Positions 1 through 9,019 of a DNA stretch of 64,000 nt are shown here, one piece after another. Numbering within the stretch: the first letter of the stretch is position 1; each line of letters starts with the position of its first letter. The notes beneath the pieces were generated by a model. It saw only the letters and a list, made by a program, of their open reading frames with translations, did no database searches and was not told the origin of the DNA. The stretch is from Bog-473 sp035534235 (lineage in GTDB: Bacteria > Actinomycetota > Acidimicrobiia > Acidimicrobiales > RAAP-2), in assembly GCA_035534235.1 (NCBI GenBank), contig DATLSH010000057.1, positions 1 through 64,000 of the forward strand, written 5' to 3'. The position numbers and the translations under genes are program-made.

Positions 1-141
1 CACGGGGGCTGGAAGATCACCGGAAAGCCGGGGAAATGGATGTGGATCCCTCCGGCCCGGCCCCCCAGCGCGGGCGCCATCGCCCGGACGCGGCGGGTGG
101 CGGCGGCCAAGGCCACCAGGAACCGGCTCCGTCAGACCTGA
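1..141 (+). CDS. C-terminal fragment of a protein, probably DUF222/HNH endonuclease family
   Basis: An open frame enters from the left edge and stops with TGA at 139-141, giving 46 residues that begin HGGWKITGKPGKWMWIPPAR. A tail with H..GW.ITG.PG....I.P is what follows the HNH zinc/nuclease motif in actinobacterial DUF222/HNH proteins, a very repetitive family in these genomes. The arginine-rich end is consistent with DNA binding. The catalytic HNH part would lie to the left of the window, so the family call is an inference from the tail alone. The next gene begins 39 bp downstream from its own -10 box. Confidence 0.45.
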   Translation, partial: HGGWKITGKPGKWMWIPPARPPSAGAIARTRRVAAAKATRNRLRQT

Positions 142-168
142 GCAGCAGTCGAACGGCGTGGCACACCG

Positions 169-180
169 TACATTGGCGGG
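169..180 (+). promoter_or_regulatory. -10 box (TACATT) of leaderless MFS gene
   Basis: TACATT at 169-174 followed by 6 nt and then GTG 181, with no Shine-Dalgarno sequence. This matches the leaderless pattern seen at many genes in the window. Confidence 0.55.
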
Positions 181-1506
181 GTGCCGAAGGCTCCCAGGAT
201 CGATCAGTTCCGGCATCTGGCGCGCCAGGCGCGCACGGACCTGTTCGACCAGGACCACCCGATCGGCCGCCTCTCTCTGGTGCAGGTGGCCATGCTGGCC
301 GGCGACACCCTGGTCACGATCTCCCTCGCCGGCTCGCTCTTCTTCTCCATTTCGCCGACCGAGGCCAAGAGCAAGGTGTTCTCCTACCTCCTTTTCACCC
401 TGGCGCCCTTTGCCATCGTCTCACCTCTGCTGGGACCGCTGATCGACAAGAGCCGGGGAGCACGCCGGGCCATGGTCGTGTTCTCGGCCGTCGGAAGGGC
501 GGTCGTCTGCCCGATCATGGCGGCCAACGTCCACAGCCTCCTCCTCTTCCCCCTGGCCTTCGTGGTGCTGGTCCTGTCCAAGCTCTACATGGTGACCAAG
601 GGGGCGCTGGTGCCCGAAGTGGCGGCCCTGACCCCGGCCGATGACACCGGCGAGCAACCCGGGTATGCCGCGCTGAACGCCCGGCTCACGTTGCTCGGCA
701 CCGTCATGGGGTTCGCGGTCTCGGTCCCGGGCGTCTTGATCTACAAGCTGGGGGGGTCGGCCAGCCTCCTGGTCGTGACGGCATTCGTCTTCGTCGGCGC
801 CGCCGTGGCCGGGTTCCGGCTCCCGGTGTTCCCCATACGCAAGGGCGCCCGGGCGCGCGAGTTCGGCGCGCCGCTGCCGCCGGATCCACTGGCTGACGCG
901 CGCCACCCCGATCTGGTGCGGCTGCAACCGGTGGGCCATCCCGAGGTCCTCCTGGGATTGACCGCCATGTCGATCATCCGGGGACTCCAAGGATTCCAGA
1001 TCTTCATGTTGGCCTTCGGGCTGCGGAGGATGCACGGGGTCGGGCTCTACTGGTACGGCCTGTACCTGGGTGCCAGCGGTGCGGGAGCGATCATCGGCCT
1101 GGTGCTCATCGGGCGCTTGCGGGACCGCCTGAACGAGCAACAGTTACTGCTGTCCTCACTGTGGCTGATCGCCGCCGCCTCGACGGGGGTGGCAGTGTGG
1201 GGAACCCTGTTGGCTCAGGTCGTATTGGCCTTCATGGTCGGCTTCGCCGGTGCGCTGGCGCAACCCTCCTTTGACGCGATGACCCAGCGCTACATCGCGC
1301 CGTCGGCCCAAGGGCGGGCCTTCGCGCGGTTCGCCACGCGCCAGCAACTGATCTGGGTCCTCGGCTCCATGGTGCCGGTGGCCGTGGACTTCCGTCTTCC
1401 CCAGGGTGACGCGGTGATGGCCATCCTGGCCGGGTTGGGTGGCCTCACGTACGTGACCGGTCGGCGTGCCTTGCGGGCGCCGAGAGGACCGCGGCTGGCG
1501 ACTTAG
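181..1506 (+). CDS. MFS transporter
   Basis: A 441-residue polytopic membrane protein. After a basic N-terminal tail of about 30 residues there are roughly 10-12 hydrophobic segments. The loop GPLIDKSRGARR near residue 80-92 is an MFS signature A-type motif (between TM2 and TM3), and a long hydrophilic central loop (about residues 220-245) divides two halves. A substrate cannot be deduced. GTG 181 is chosen because a TACATT -10 box lies 6 nt upstream, suggesting leaderless expression; the longer frames over the N-terminus are shadows. The stop TAG (1504-1506) overlaps the stop of the convergent PEPCK gene by 4 bp, so no intrinsic terminator separates them. The family is clear, the function is unknown. 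Confidence 0.8.
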   Translation: MPKAPRIDQFRHLARQARTDLFDQDHPIGRLSLVQVAMLAGDTLVTISLAGSLFFSISPTEAKSKVFSYLLFTLAPFAIVSPLLGPLIDKSRGARRAMVVFSAVGRAVVCPIMAANVHSLLLFPLAFVVLVLSKLYMVTKGALVPEVAALTPADDTGEQPGYAALNARLTLLGTVMGFAVSVPGVLIYKLGGSASLLVVTAFVFVGAAVAGFRLPVFPIRKGARAREFGAPLPPDPLADARHPDLVRLQPVGHPEVLLGLTAMSIIRGLQGFQIFMLAFGLRRMHGVGLYWYGLYLGASGAGAIIGLVLIGRLRDRLNEQQLLLSSLWLIAAASTGVAVWGTLLAQVVLAFMVGFAGALAQPSFDAMTQRYIAPSAQGRAFARFATRQQLIWVLGSMVPVAVDFRLPQGDAVMAILAGLGGLTYVTGRRALRAPRGPRLAT

Positions 1507-3320
1507 GCGGGAAGCTGGCCCAGTTGCTTCTCGAGCGTGTCGACCGCATCAGCCAGCGACTGGGGCAGGCGATCTCCGAATTGGGCGAAATGCTCACGGA
1601 TGGAGGGCACTTCGGCCTTCCACTCACCGGCGTCGACGCGGAGAAGCTCCTTCATGTCGTCCTGGGTGACGCTGAGGCCGTCAATGTCGATGGCGCCGGC
1701 ACTGGGGACCCAGCCGATAGGGGTGTCGGTGGCGTCGGCTTTTCCGGTGACCCGGTGGAAGACCCACTCGAGGACACGGGAATTCTCGCCGTACCCGGGC
1801 CACAACCACTTGCCGTCAGCATCCTTACGGAACCAGTTGACGTAGAAGATCTTGGGCAGGAGCTCGCGATCGGGTGCTGCCGCGCCGACCCGGAGCCAGT
1901 GGTCGAAGTAATCGGCCATGTTGTAGCCGCAGAAGGGCAACATGGCGAAGGGGTCGCGGCGCAGGTTGCCCACGGCTCCGGCCGCCGCCGCCGTGGTCTC
2001 CGAGGCCATGATGGAGCCGAGAAAGACCCCGTGGTCCCAATCATGGGACTGGAAGACCAGCGGCACCACCGAGGCGCGGCGGCCACCGAGGAGGATGGCG
2101 GAGATCGGCACACCCCCCGGGTCCTCCCACTCGGGCGCGATCGCGGGGTCCTGGCTGGCCGGAGTGGTGAAGCGGGCGTTGGGGTGGGCCGCCGGCGTGC
2201 CGGAGGCCGGCGTCCAGTCGTTGCCCTTCCAGTCGGTCAGGTGCGCCGGGGGCTCGTCGGACATGCCCTCCCACCACACGTCACCGTCGTCGGTGAGCGC
2301 GGTGTTGGTGAAGATGCAGTTGCCGTCGAGGGAGAGGATGGCGTTGAGGTTGGTCTTCGTGTTGGTCCCGGGGGCCACACCGAAGAAGCCGGCCTCGGGA
2401 TTGATGGCATAGAGGCGGCCGTCGGGGCCGAATTTCATCCAGCAGATGTCGTCCCCGACGGTCTCGACCTTCCATCCCTCGAGGGAGGGGATGAGCATGG
2501 CCAGGTTGGTCTTGCCGCAGGCGGAGGGGAAGGCACCGGTGACGTAGCGGGTCTCGCCCTCGGGCGAGGTGAGCTTCAGGATGAGCATGTGCTCGGCCAG
2601 CCATCCGTCGTCGCGGGCCATGACCGAGGCGATGCGCAGCGCGAAGCACTTCTTGCCGAGCAGCGCGTTGCCGCCGTAGCCGGAACCGTACGAGGTGATC
2701 TGGCGCGTCTCGGGGAAGTGGACGATGTACTTGTTCTCGGCGTCGCACGGCCACGGGACGTCTGCCTCACCCGGGGCGAGGGGGGCGCCCACCGAGTGCA
2801 GGCACGGCACGAACTCCCCGTCGGGGCCGAGCACCTGCAGGGCGCCGGCTCCCATGCGGGTCATGATGCGCATGGAGACCACGACGTAGGGCGAGTCGGT
2901 CAGCTGGACACCGATGTGGGCGATGTCCGAGCCCAGGGGGCCCATGGAGAACGGGACCACGTACATGGTGCGGCCCCGCATGCAGCCGACGAAGAGGGAT
3001 TCGAGGAAGGCGCGCATCTCGGAGGGCTCCCGCCAGTTGTTGGTCGGGCCGGCGTCAATCTCCCTCTCGGAGCAGATGAAGGTCCGATCCTCGACCCGGG
3101 CCACGTCACCCGGGTCCGAGTGGGCCCAGTAGCTGTTGGGCCGCTTGGCGTCGGCCAGCTTGGTGAACGTGCCGGAGTCGACCAGGCCCTGGCAGAGGCG
3201 GTCGTACTCGTCCGCCGAGCCGTCACACCACTCCACGCGGTCCGGCGTGGTCAGCGCGGCGACCTGCTCGACCCAGGCGAGGAGTGCGGCGTTCGTGGTG
3301 GGGGGCGTGATGGAGGGCAT
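1503..3320 (-). CDS. pckG: Phosphoenolpyruvate carboxykinase (GTP)
   Basis: 605 residues, normal for the GTP-dependent class. It converts oxaloacetate plus GTP to PEP, CO2 and GDP in the cytosol, linking the TCA cycle to gluconeogenesis. Visible hallmarks are the substrate loop SYGSGYGGNALLGKKC, the kinase-1a P-loop with the active-site cysteine, ACGKTN at residues 267-272, the DDICWM metal-binding stretch that follows, and the GGRRAS segment before the conserved HDWDHGVF region. ATG at 3320-3318 is chosen over an upstream in-frame start at 3380 because family members start here and a GAAGGAG site lies about 13 nt upstream. A TAGCAT -10 on the minus strand at 3375-3370 would give a leader of about 43 nt. 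It faces the MFS gene at its 3' end and diverges from thiL. Confidence 0.97.
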   Translation of the reverse strand: MPSITPPTTNAALLAWVEQVAALTTPDRVEWCDGSADEYDRLCQGLVDSGTFTKLADAKRPNSYWAHSDPGDVARVEDRTFICSEREIDAGPTNNWREPSEMRAFLESLFVGCMRGRTMYVVPFSMGPLGSDIAHIGVQLTDSPYVVVSMRIMTRMGAGALQVLGPDGEFVPCLHSVGAPLAPGEADVPWPCDAENKYIVHFPETRQITSYGSGYGGNALLGKKCFALRIASVMARDDGWLAEHMLILKLTSPEGETRYVTGAFPSACGKTNLAMLIPSLEGWKVETVGDDICWMKFGPDGRLYAINPEAGFFGVAPGTNTKTNLNAILSLDGNCIFTNTALTDDGDVWWEGMSDEPPAHLTDWKGNDWTPASGTPAAHPNARFTTPASQDPAIAPEWEDPGGVPISAILLGGRRASVVPLVFQSHDWDHGVFLGSIMASETTAAAAGAVGNLRRDPFAMLPFCGYNMADYFDHWLRVGAAAPDRELLPKIFYVNWFRKDADGKWLWPGYGENSRVLEWVFHRVTGKADATDTPIGWVPSAGAIDIDGLSVTQDDMKELLRVDAGEWKAEVPSIREHFAQFGDRLPQSLADAVDTLEKQLGQLPA

Positions 3321-3369
3321 GGTGGGGGGTCTGCTCCTTCTTCCTTCCGGCCGGTATCCGCGGCGTCCA

Positions 3370-3375
3370 ATGCTA
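3370..3375 (-). promoter_or_regulatory. -10 box (TAGCAT) of the PEPCK gene
   Basis: The minus strand reads TAGCAT here, about 50 nt before the PEPCK ATG, leaving room for a leader that includes the GAAGGAG ribosome site. The same bases (ATGCTAGGCAT) lie just upstream of the divergent thiL start. Confidence 0.4.
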
Positions 3376-3385
3376 GGCATGTGCC

Positions 3386-4315
3386 GTGGGTTCCCCCAAA
3401 CCTGGGCACACGCGAGGTCTCGTCGAAGACGAGGTAGTGGAGCGTATCCGAGGCATCCTGGGAGGTGGAATTCCGGCGTCCGGGATGCCGGACGATGCCG
3501 CGGTGGTGGAGGTACCCGGTGGGGGTTCGTTGGTGGTCTCGGTCGACAGCGTGGTGGCCGGCGTCCACTTCGACCTGGCGCTGTGCAGCCCGGCCGATGT
3601 GGGCTGGAAGGCCCTCATGGGAGCCCTGGGCGATCTGGCCGCGATGGGAGCCCGTCCCCTCGGAGCCCTGGTGGCGCTGTGCGTGCCCGGCGCCGGGGGC
3701 GACGGGGAGCTGGCGCTGGGCGTGATGGCGGGAGTGGCGGAGGCGGCGGGGGTGAGCGGCTGCCCGGTGGTGGGCGGGGACGTCTCGTCGGCCGATGAGC
3801 TGGTGGTGGCCGTGACGGTCATGGGCACGGTCGACGGGGGTGTCCCGGTGGCCCGTGCGGGGGCCGTGGAGGGCGACACTTTGCTGGTGACCGGCCCCTG
3901 CGGCGGGTCGGCCGCCGATCTCCGGAGCGGGGGCGGAGAGGCGTACTGCCGGCCGGTGGCCCGTCTCAGGGAAGGCACGGTGGCGCGTTTGGCCGGGGCG
4001 CACGCCATGATCGACGTGTCCGACGGCCTGGCCCTGGACCTGCACCGCTTGGCGGACGCCTCCGGAGTGGGGTTCGTGCTTGGATCGGTACCGGTGGCCG
4101 CCGGGGCCACGCCGGAGGAGGCGCTGGGCGGGGGGGAGGACTACGAGCTGGTAATAGCGGTCGGTGAGGCCGACGTCGCTGGTCTGGTCGACCAATTCGC
4201 GGCGGCGGGGCTACGGCCCCCGTGGCGCATCGGCGCCATCACCGCGGACCCGGGGGTGCGGCTGGCCGAAGGCCGGGAGCTGGGCCGGCTGGGGTGGCAA
4301 CACCCGATCGGCTGA
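3386..4315 (+). CDS. thiL: Thiamine-monophosphate kinase
   Basis: 309 residues of the PurM/AIR-synthase-like fold. ThiL phosphorylates thiamine monophosphate to the active cofactor TPP using ATP. The N-terminal metal/ATP segment PDDAAVVEV (family GDDAAVL), VSVDSVVAGVHF, the DLAAMGARP helix, VVGGDVSSAD (family GGDT) and DVSDGLALDLHR are the ordered ThiL motifs. GTG 3386 is the first start; GTG 3437 would give a shorter but still plausible protein. The gene precedes rpmB/fakA/recG as in mycobacteria. A selenophosphate-synthase or HypE assignment is unlikely because the GDT/DVSDGL pattern is ThiL-like. Confidence 0.88.
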   Translation: MGSPKPGHTRGLVEDEVVERIRGILGGGIPASGMPDDAAVVEVPGGGSLVVSVDSVVAGVHFDLALCSPADVGWKALMGALGDLAAMGARPLGALVALCVPGAGGDGELALGVMAGVAEAAGVSGCPVVGGDVSSADELVVAVTVMGTVDGGVPVARAGAVEGDTLLVTGPCGGSAADLRSGGGEAYCRPVARLREGTVARLAGAHAMIDVSDGLALDLHRLADASGVGFVLGSVPVAAGATPEEALGGGEDYELVIAVGEADVAGLVDQFAAAGLRPPWRIGAITADPGVRLAEGRELGRLGWQHPIG

Positions 4316-4321
4316 GCGCCC

Positions 4322-4543
4322 TCAGTTCGTGCGTGCGGGAGCGTGCGTGCGGCGCAGCGGTTTGGTGACCTTGCCGGCCCGGATGCACGAGGTGCAGACG
4401 TGCAGGCGCTTCGGCGCGCCGTTGACGACGGCGCGCACCCGCTGGATGTTGGGGTCCCAGCGCCGCTTGGTGCGCCGGTGGGAGTGGCTCACATTCATCC
4501 CGAATGACGGCTTCTTGCCACAGATATCGCACACTGCTGCCAT
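4322..4543 (-). CDS. rpmB: 50S ribosomal protein L28 (zinc-binding form)
   Basis: 73 residues beginning MAAVCDICGKKPSFGMNVSH, the standard L28 start. CDIC near the N-terminus and CTSC in the second half form the four-cysteine zinc site, so this is the C+ paralogue type. ATG 4543 is supported by an AGGAAGG ribosome-binding site 8 nt upstream; the longer open frame to 4594 is not. The gene is divergent from the fakA-like gene (59 bp between starts) and convergent with thiL (6 bp between stops), a single-gene unit sandwiched between plus-strand genes. Confidence 0.95.
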   Translation of the reverse strand: MAAVCDICGKKPSFGMNVSHSHRRTKRRWDPNIQRVRAVVNGAPKRLHVCTSCIRAGKVTKPLRRTHAPARTN

Positions 4544-4588
4544 TGGGTGAACCTTCCTGGGCCAGGCCTTCGCGAACGGCGCAAAGGT

Positions 4589-4602
4589 TAGCATCCCCTG
4601 CC
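4589..4602 (+). promoter_or_regulatory. -10 box (TAGCAT) of leaderless fakA-like gene
   Basis: TAGCAT at 4589-4594, then 8 nt, then ATG 4603. There is no ribosome-binding site on this strand. Confidence 0.55.
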
Positions 4603-6294
4603 ATGACCTCCCGGGCGACCTTGGGCGCTGACGACCTGCGCGCCACCATGGGGGGCTACCGAGATGCCCTCCGGGCGCACCAGGGGGATATCAACCGGAT
4701 GAATGTCTATCCGGTGCCCGACGGCGACACCGGCACCAACATGGCCCTCACCGTGGAGGCCGTGGTGACCGAGTTGAAGGGCGTTGCGGCGGGAGCCGGG
4801 CTGGCCGAGGTGTGCAAGGCCATCGGGCACGGCTCGCTCATGGGGGCCCGGGGGAACTCGGGCGTGATCCTCTCGCAATTGTTGCGCGGGATGGGCGAGC
4901 GGATGGCGGCGACGGACGAGGGCGGGGTGCGTCCCGAGGAACTGGCCGATGCGCTGGCCCATGCCTCGGACCTGGCCCGCCGGGCCGTCGTGCGGCCGGT
5001 CGAGGGGACGATCCTGACCGTGGCCGCCGCGGCGGCCGAGGGTGCGGCGGCGGCCGGGAGCGGTGCGACGCTGCTGGCGGTGGTTGAAAGTGCCCATGAG
5101 AAGGCAGCCGACGCGCTGGCCCGGACCCCCGAGATGCTGCCCGTGCTGGCCCAGGCCGGCGTGGTCGACGCCGGGGGAGCCGGGTTCCTGTTGTTGCTCG
5201 ATGCCTTCTGGATGGTGCTCGACGGGCGGCCCCTGCCCGAGCCCTCGGGGTTGCCGGCCGTGCTGGACTTCGAGGAGCTGCGTGGTGCCGGCGGGGGGGG
5301 TGACGAGGGTGCACTCGCCGGGGGCGGCGAGGGCCCGGGCGACCTGCGCTACGAGGTCATGTACCTGCTGCACGCGCCGGACGAGACCATGCAGGACTTC
5401 AAGGAGGTGTGGGCCGGCATAGGCGACTCCATCGTGGTGGTCGGGGGGGACGGTCTGTGGAACTGCCACATCCACACCAACGACATCGGGGCGGCGGTGG
5501 AGGCCGGGGTGGATGCCGGGCGTCCGCAGCGGATCCGGGTGACCGACCTGGACGATCAGGTCGAGGAGGAGCGCTGGGTCCGGGAGGCCGCGCAGGCACC
5601 GGGGGCGGGGTCGAGCGCCGAGCCGATCGGGCCGCCACCCACCACCAGCGTGGTGGCCGTGGTGACCGGGGACGGGGTCGGCCGCATCTTCCGCTCCCTC
5701 GGGGTGCACCATCTGGTGGTCGGGGGTCAGTCGATGAATCCCTCCACGGCCGACCTGGTCAAGGCCGTCGAGGCGGTGGGATCCGATGAAGTGGTGATCC
5801 TCCCCAACAACAAGAACATCCGTCCGGTGGCCGACCAGGTCGACAGCCTGAGTGCCAAGACGGTGCGGGTGGTGGCCAGCGGGAGCATCGTGGAGGGGTT
5901 TGCCGCGTTGCTGGCCTACGACCCGGCCGCCGGGGCGGCCGAGAACGTGGCCACCATGGGCGAGTCGGCGGCTCGGGTGGTGCCGGCCGAGATCACCCGG
6001 GCGGTACGCGACACCACTACCGACGCCGGGGAGGTCCACGAGGGGGATTGGATCGGAATCTCGCGCGATGGTGTGGTGTCGATCGCCGACTCGGCTGTGA
6101 TGTGCACCCGCCTCCTCCTGAGCCGGCTGCTCGAAGACCACCACGAGCTGATCACCCTGATTGAGGGCGAGGGTGCGAAGGTGGCCGACACCCGCATGAT
6201 CAGCGAGTGGTTGGGTGAGGAGTACCCCGAGGTGGCGCTCGAGGTGCACCAGGGGGGACAGCCGCTGTACCCCTACCTGCTCGGGATCGAATAG
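4603..6294 (+). CDS. fakA: DAK2/DegV fusion protein, fatty acid kinase FakA-like (YloV family)
   Basis: 563 residues, matching the YloV/FakA family. The N-terminal DhaL (DAK2) domain carries PDGDTGTN at residues 39-46, whose aspartates bind Mg-ATP, followed by ARGNSGVILSQ and EGTIL. The C-terminal half (VVTGDGVGRIFRSLGVHHLV, then VILPNNKNI) is the FakA-specific EDD-like domain. In Firmicutes FakA phosphorylates fatty acids carried by FakB (a DegV protein); no fakB lies in this window. ATG 4603 is preferred over the longer frame from 4504 because of the TAGCAT -10 at 4589. The recG start follows 10 bp after the stop, so the pair is probably one operon, in the same order as in mycobacteria. Confidence 0.88.
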   Translation: MTSRATLGADDLRATMGGYRDALRAHQGDINRMNVYPVPDGDTGTNMALTVEAVVTELKGVAAGAGLAEVCKAIGHGSLMGARGNSGVILSQLLRGMGERMAATDEGGVRPEELADALAHASDLARRAVVRPVEGTILTVAAAAAEGAAAAGSGATLLAVVESAHEKAADALARTPEMLPVLAQAGVVDAGGAGFLLLLDAFWMVLDGRPLPEPSGLPAVLDFEELRGAGGGGDEGALAGGGEGPGDLRYEVMYLLHAPDETMQDFKEVWAGIGDSIVVVGGDGLWNCHIHTNDIGAAVEAGVDAGRPQRIRVTDLDDQVEEERWVREAAQAPGAGSSAEPIGPPPTTSVVAVVTGDGVGRIFRSLGVHHLVVGGQSMNPSTADLVKAVEAVGSDEVVILPNNKNIRPVADQVDSLSAKTVRVVASGSIVEGFAALLAYDPAAGAAENVATMGESAARVVPAEITRAVRDTTTDAGEVHEGDWIGISRDGVVSIADSAVMCTRLLLSRLLEDHHELITLIEGEGAKVADTRMISEWLGEEYPEVALEVHQGGQPLYPYLLGIE

Positions 6295-6304
6295 GCCGGG
6301 GGGA

Positions 6305-8464
6305 GTGCCCTCCGGGCGGTCACTGCGGAGCCTGAGCCTGCGCCCGGTCTCGGTGCTGGAGGCGGTGTCCACACGCAAGGCGGCCCAGCTGGCGGACTGG
6401 GGGGTCGAGACCGTGCTGGACCTCCTGACCACCTTTCCCCGCCGCTACATCGACCGCACCGGGCAGGCGGACGTCTCGGGGCTGGAGGTAGGCGCGGAGG
6501 CGGCGGTGCTGGCCGAGGTCGAGAGCGTCCGCTCGCGGCCCGCCCGCAACCGGCGGGCGATGGTGGAGCTGAAGGTGCGCGACGGTACCGGGCAACTCGG
6601 GGTGGTCTTCTTCAACCAGCCCTGGCGGGCCAAGCAGCTGAGTGCCGGGACCGAGGCGATCTTCTGGGGGAAGGTGGGGGAGTACAAAGGGGCGCGCCAG
6701 ATGGTGAATCCCGTGGTCGACGTGGTGGCGGGGTTCGAAGCGGCGGTGGGTCGGACCCGCCGGACGTTGCGGATCCTGCCGGTCTACCCGGCGTCGGCCA
6801 AGGCGGGGCTGACCAGTTGGGAGATCGGGACCTTCGTGGAGGAGGCCCTGGAGAGGGCAGGCGAGCTGGTCGACCCGCTGCCCGAGGAGTGGCGCCAGGA
6901 GCTCGCCCTGTGGGACCGGACAGCGGCGTTCCGGGCCATCCACGGTCCGGAGTCGCTGGAGGTGACCGGGCCGGCCCGCCGGCGCCTGGTCTTCGACGAG
7001 CTCTTCCGGCTGCAGCTGGCCCTGGTGCTGCGCCGGCGTGCTTTTGAGCACAACGCCCGTGCGCTGCGCCACGACGTGTCGCCGCGGGAGGTGACGGGCG
7101 CGGTGACGGGGACACTGGTGGCCCGCTTCCTGGCCGGGCTGCCCTTCGAGCTGACCACGGCGCAGCGGCGGGCGTTGGCGGTGATTGTGGCCGACCTGGC
7201 CGGGCCCTACCCCATGCACCGCCTGCTGCAGGGCGATGTCGGGTCGGGCAAGACGGTGGTGGCGCTGGCCTCCCTGTTGGGTGCCGTGCAGAGTGGGCAC
7301 CAGGGGGCGTTGATGGTGCCGACCGAGGTGCTGGCCGAGCAGCACGCGTCGGCGGTGCGCGCCCTGTTGGGCGGGCTGGACGTGCGGGTCGAGCTGCTGA
7401 CCAGCCGGGTCAAGGGCGCGGCGCGTCGGGCCATGCTGGCGGGCCTGGCCGATGGCAGCGTGCCGATCGTGGTCGGGACGCACGCCCTGCTGACCGAGGG
7501 GGTGGCGTTCGGATCGTTGGGTGTCGTGGTGATCGACGAGCAGCACCGCTTCGGAGTGGAGCAGCGGGCCATGTTGCGGGCCAAGGGCGAGGTGGGCGAT
7601 CCCGACCTGCTCGTGATGACGGCGACCCCCATCCCACGCACGGCCGCCATGGTGATCTTCGGCGACCTGGACGAGACCACGCTGGACGAGCTGCCACCGG
7701 GCCGGGTGGCCGTCACCACCAGGTGGTTACCCGGGCCGGAGCCCGATCAGGAGGGTGAGGCATGGGAGAAGGTGCGCCAGGAGGTGGCGGCGGGGCACCG
7801 GGCCTTCGTGGTGTGCCCGCTGGTCTCGGACTCGCCGCGGGTCGAGGCGCGGTCGGCCAGCGAGGAGTGGGCGCGCCTGTCGGCCGGGGAGCTGGCCGGC
7901 CTGCGGGTGGGCCTCCTGCACGGGCAGATGGCGCCGGCGGCCCGGGAGGAGGTCATGGCGCGGTTCCGCACCGGAGAGGTCGAGGTGCTGGTGGCCACCA
8001 CCGTCATTGAGGTCGGGGTGGACGTCCCCGAGGCGACGGTGATGGTCGTTGAGAACGCCGACCGGTTCGGCATGGCCCAGCTGCACCAGCTGCGGGGGCG
8101 GGTGGGTCGGGGTTCGTCGCCCAGTTGGTGCTTCCTGCTCGGTGGGGGCGGGTCGGGAGCCGATGCGGTCGCCGCCGAGCGTCTGGCCGCGGTGGCGCGC
8201 TCGGCGGACGGTTTCGTGCTGGCCGAAGAGGACCTGCGCCTGCGCGGGGAGGGCACCCTGCTGGGCGCCCGCCAGAAGGGACACACGGACCTGCGGCTGG
8301 CGTCGCTGTCGGATCCGGCCGACCGGGCGCTGCTCGGCGAGGCGCGCCGGGTGGCCGCCTCCCTCGTCAACGACGACCCTCACCTTCAGGGGCACCCTGA
8401 CATGGCCGACGAGATCCGCCTGTTCCTGAGCGAGGACGAGGGGGAGTACCTCTTCAAGAGCTGA
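6305..8464 (+). CDS. recG: ATP-dependent DNA helicase RecG
   Basis: 719 residues. RecG is a monomeric branch-migration helicase that reverses stalled forks and processes recombination intermediates. The order is an N-terminal wedge/OB domain (residues about 1-230), Walker A GDVGSGKT at about 310-317, the RecG-typical Walker B DEQHRFGV at 411-418, the motif III segment MTATPIPRT, then the C-terminal motif VI region QLRGRVGRG and the TRG-like tail (LRLRGEGTLLGARQKG). The open frame extends upstream into fakA; GTG 6305 is chosen because it sits 10 bp after the fakA stop and is preceded by a G-rich stretch. Confidence 0.95.
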   Translation: MPSGRSLRSLSLRPVSVLEAVSTRKAAQLADWGVETVLDLLTTFPRRYIDRTGQADVSGLEVGAEAAVLAEVESVRSRPARNRRAMVELKVRDGTGQLGVVFFNQPWRAKQLSAGTEAIFWGKVGEYKGARQMVNPVVDVVAGFEAAVGRTRRTLRILPVYPASAKAGLTSWEIGTFVEEALERAGELVDPLPEEWRQELALWDRTAAFRAIHGPESLEVTGPARRRLVFDELFRLQLALVLRRRAFEHNARALRHDVSPREVTGAVTGTLVARFLAGLPFELTTAQRRALAVIVADLAGPYPMHRLLQGDVGSGKTVVALASLLGAVQSGHQGALMVPTEVLAEQHASAVRALLGGLDVRVELLTSRVKGAARRAMLAGLADGSVPIVVGTHALLTEGVAFGSLGVVVIDEQHRFGVEQRAMLRAKGEVGDPDLLVMTATPIPRTAAMVIFGDLDETTLDELPPGRVAVTTRWLPGPEPDQEGEAWEKVRQEVAAGHRAFVVCPLVSDSPRVEARSASEEWARLSAGELAGLRVGLLHGQMAPAAREEVMARFRTGEVEVLVATTVIEVGVDVPEATVMVVENADRFGMAQLHQLRGRVGRGSSPSWCFLLGGGGSGADAVAAERLAAVARSADGFVLAEEDLRLRGEGTLLGARQKGHTDLRLASLSDPADRALLGEARRVAASLVNDDPHLQGHPDMADEIRLFLSEDEGEYLFKS

Positions 8465-8472
8465 CGGGCGTC

Positions 8473-8485
8473 TACCGTGGCACCG
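8473..8485 (+). promoter_or_regulatory. -10 box (TACCGT) for rsmD
   Basis: TACCGT at 8473-8478, then 7 nt, then GTG 8486. This spacing favours the family-consistent MRVIGG start of rsmD rather than GTG 8477, which overlaps the box. Confidence 0.45.
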
Positions 8486-9019
8486 GTGCGAGTCATTGGG
8501 GGCCGGAGCCGCGGGCGCCGGCTGGCCGCCAAGCTCCCGGAGTCGGTGCGCCCCACGTCGGACCGGGTGCGCGAGGCGATCTTCGACATCCTGGGCTCAC
8601 AGGGGGGCGTCGCCGGCCTCCGGGTGGTCGATCTCTACTGCGGCAGCGGTGCGCTGGGGCTGGAGGCGCTGTCGCGGGGCGCCGCGGCAGCCACCTTCGT
8701 CGACCAGGACCCGGGGGCACTGGCGGCGGTGAAGGCCAATCTGGAAGCCGTCGGATTGGGGGACGAGCCCGCCACGTTGGTGCGCGCCGCCCTTCCGGGA
8801 TGGCTGGGGAACGCTCCCGTCTTCGATCTCGCCCTATGCGACCCGCCCTATGACTTCGACGGCTGGGCCGCACTGCTGGAGGTGTTGCGGGCCGACGTGG
8901 TGGTGATGGAGTCGAGAGCCCCGGTCAGCGTTCCCGCCGAGGGTTGGATGGTCACCAGGGAGCGCCGGTACAGCGGTACGCTCGTCACCGTGGCTCATCG
9001 CAGCGGTGCCGGCTCGTGA
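8486..9019 (+). CDS. rsmD: 16S rRNA (guanine966-N2)-methyltransferase RsmD
   Basis: 177 residues with the class I SAM fold. It begins MRVIGGRSRGRRL and continues VRPTSDRVREAIFDIL, both family hallmarks. The SAM loop is LYCGSGALGLEALSRGA and the catalytic N6/N2-methyltransferase tetrad is DPPY (in LCDPPYDFDGW). It methylates G966 of 16S rRNA during 30S assembly. Two starts are possible, GTG 8477 and GTG 8486; the second is chosen from the conserved N-terminus and the TACCGT box 7 nt before it. The stop overlaps the coaD start (GTGA), a rsmD-coaD pairing that is widely conserved. Confidence 0.93.
   Translation: MRVIGGRSRGRRLAAKLPESVRPTSDRVREAIFDILGSQGGVAGLRVVDLYCGSGALGLEALSRGAAAATFVDQDPGALAAVKANLEAVGLGDEPATLVRAALPGWLGNAPVFDLALCDPPYDFDGWAALLEVLRADVVVMESRAPVSVPAEGWMVTRERRYSGTLVTVAHRSGAGS

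Noticed and set aside
1524..3437. 637-codon plus-strand frame antisense to PEPCK
   Set aside because: Low-complexity Gly/Val/Arg-rich translation with no motifs; the minus strand encodes a complete PEPCK.
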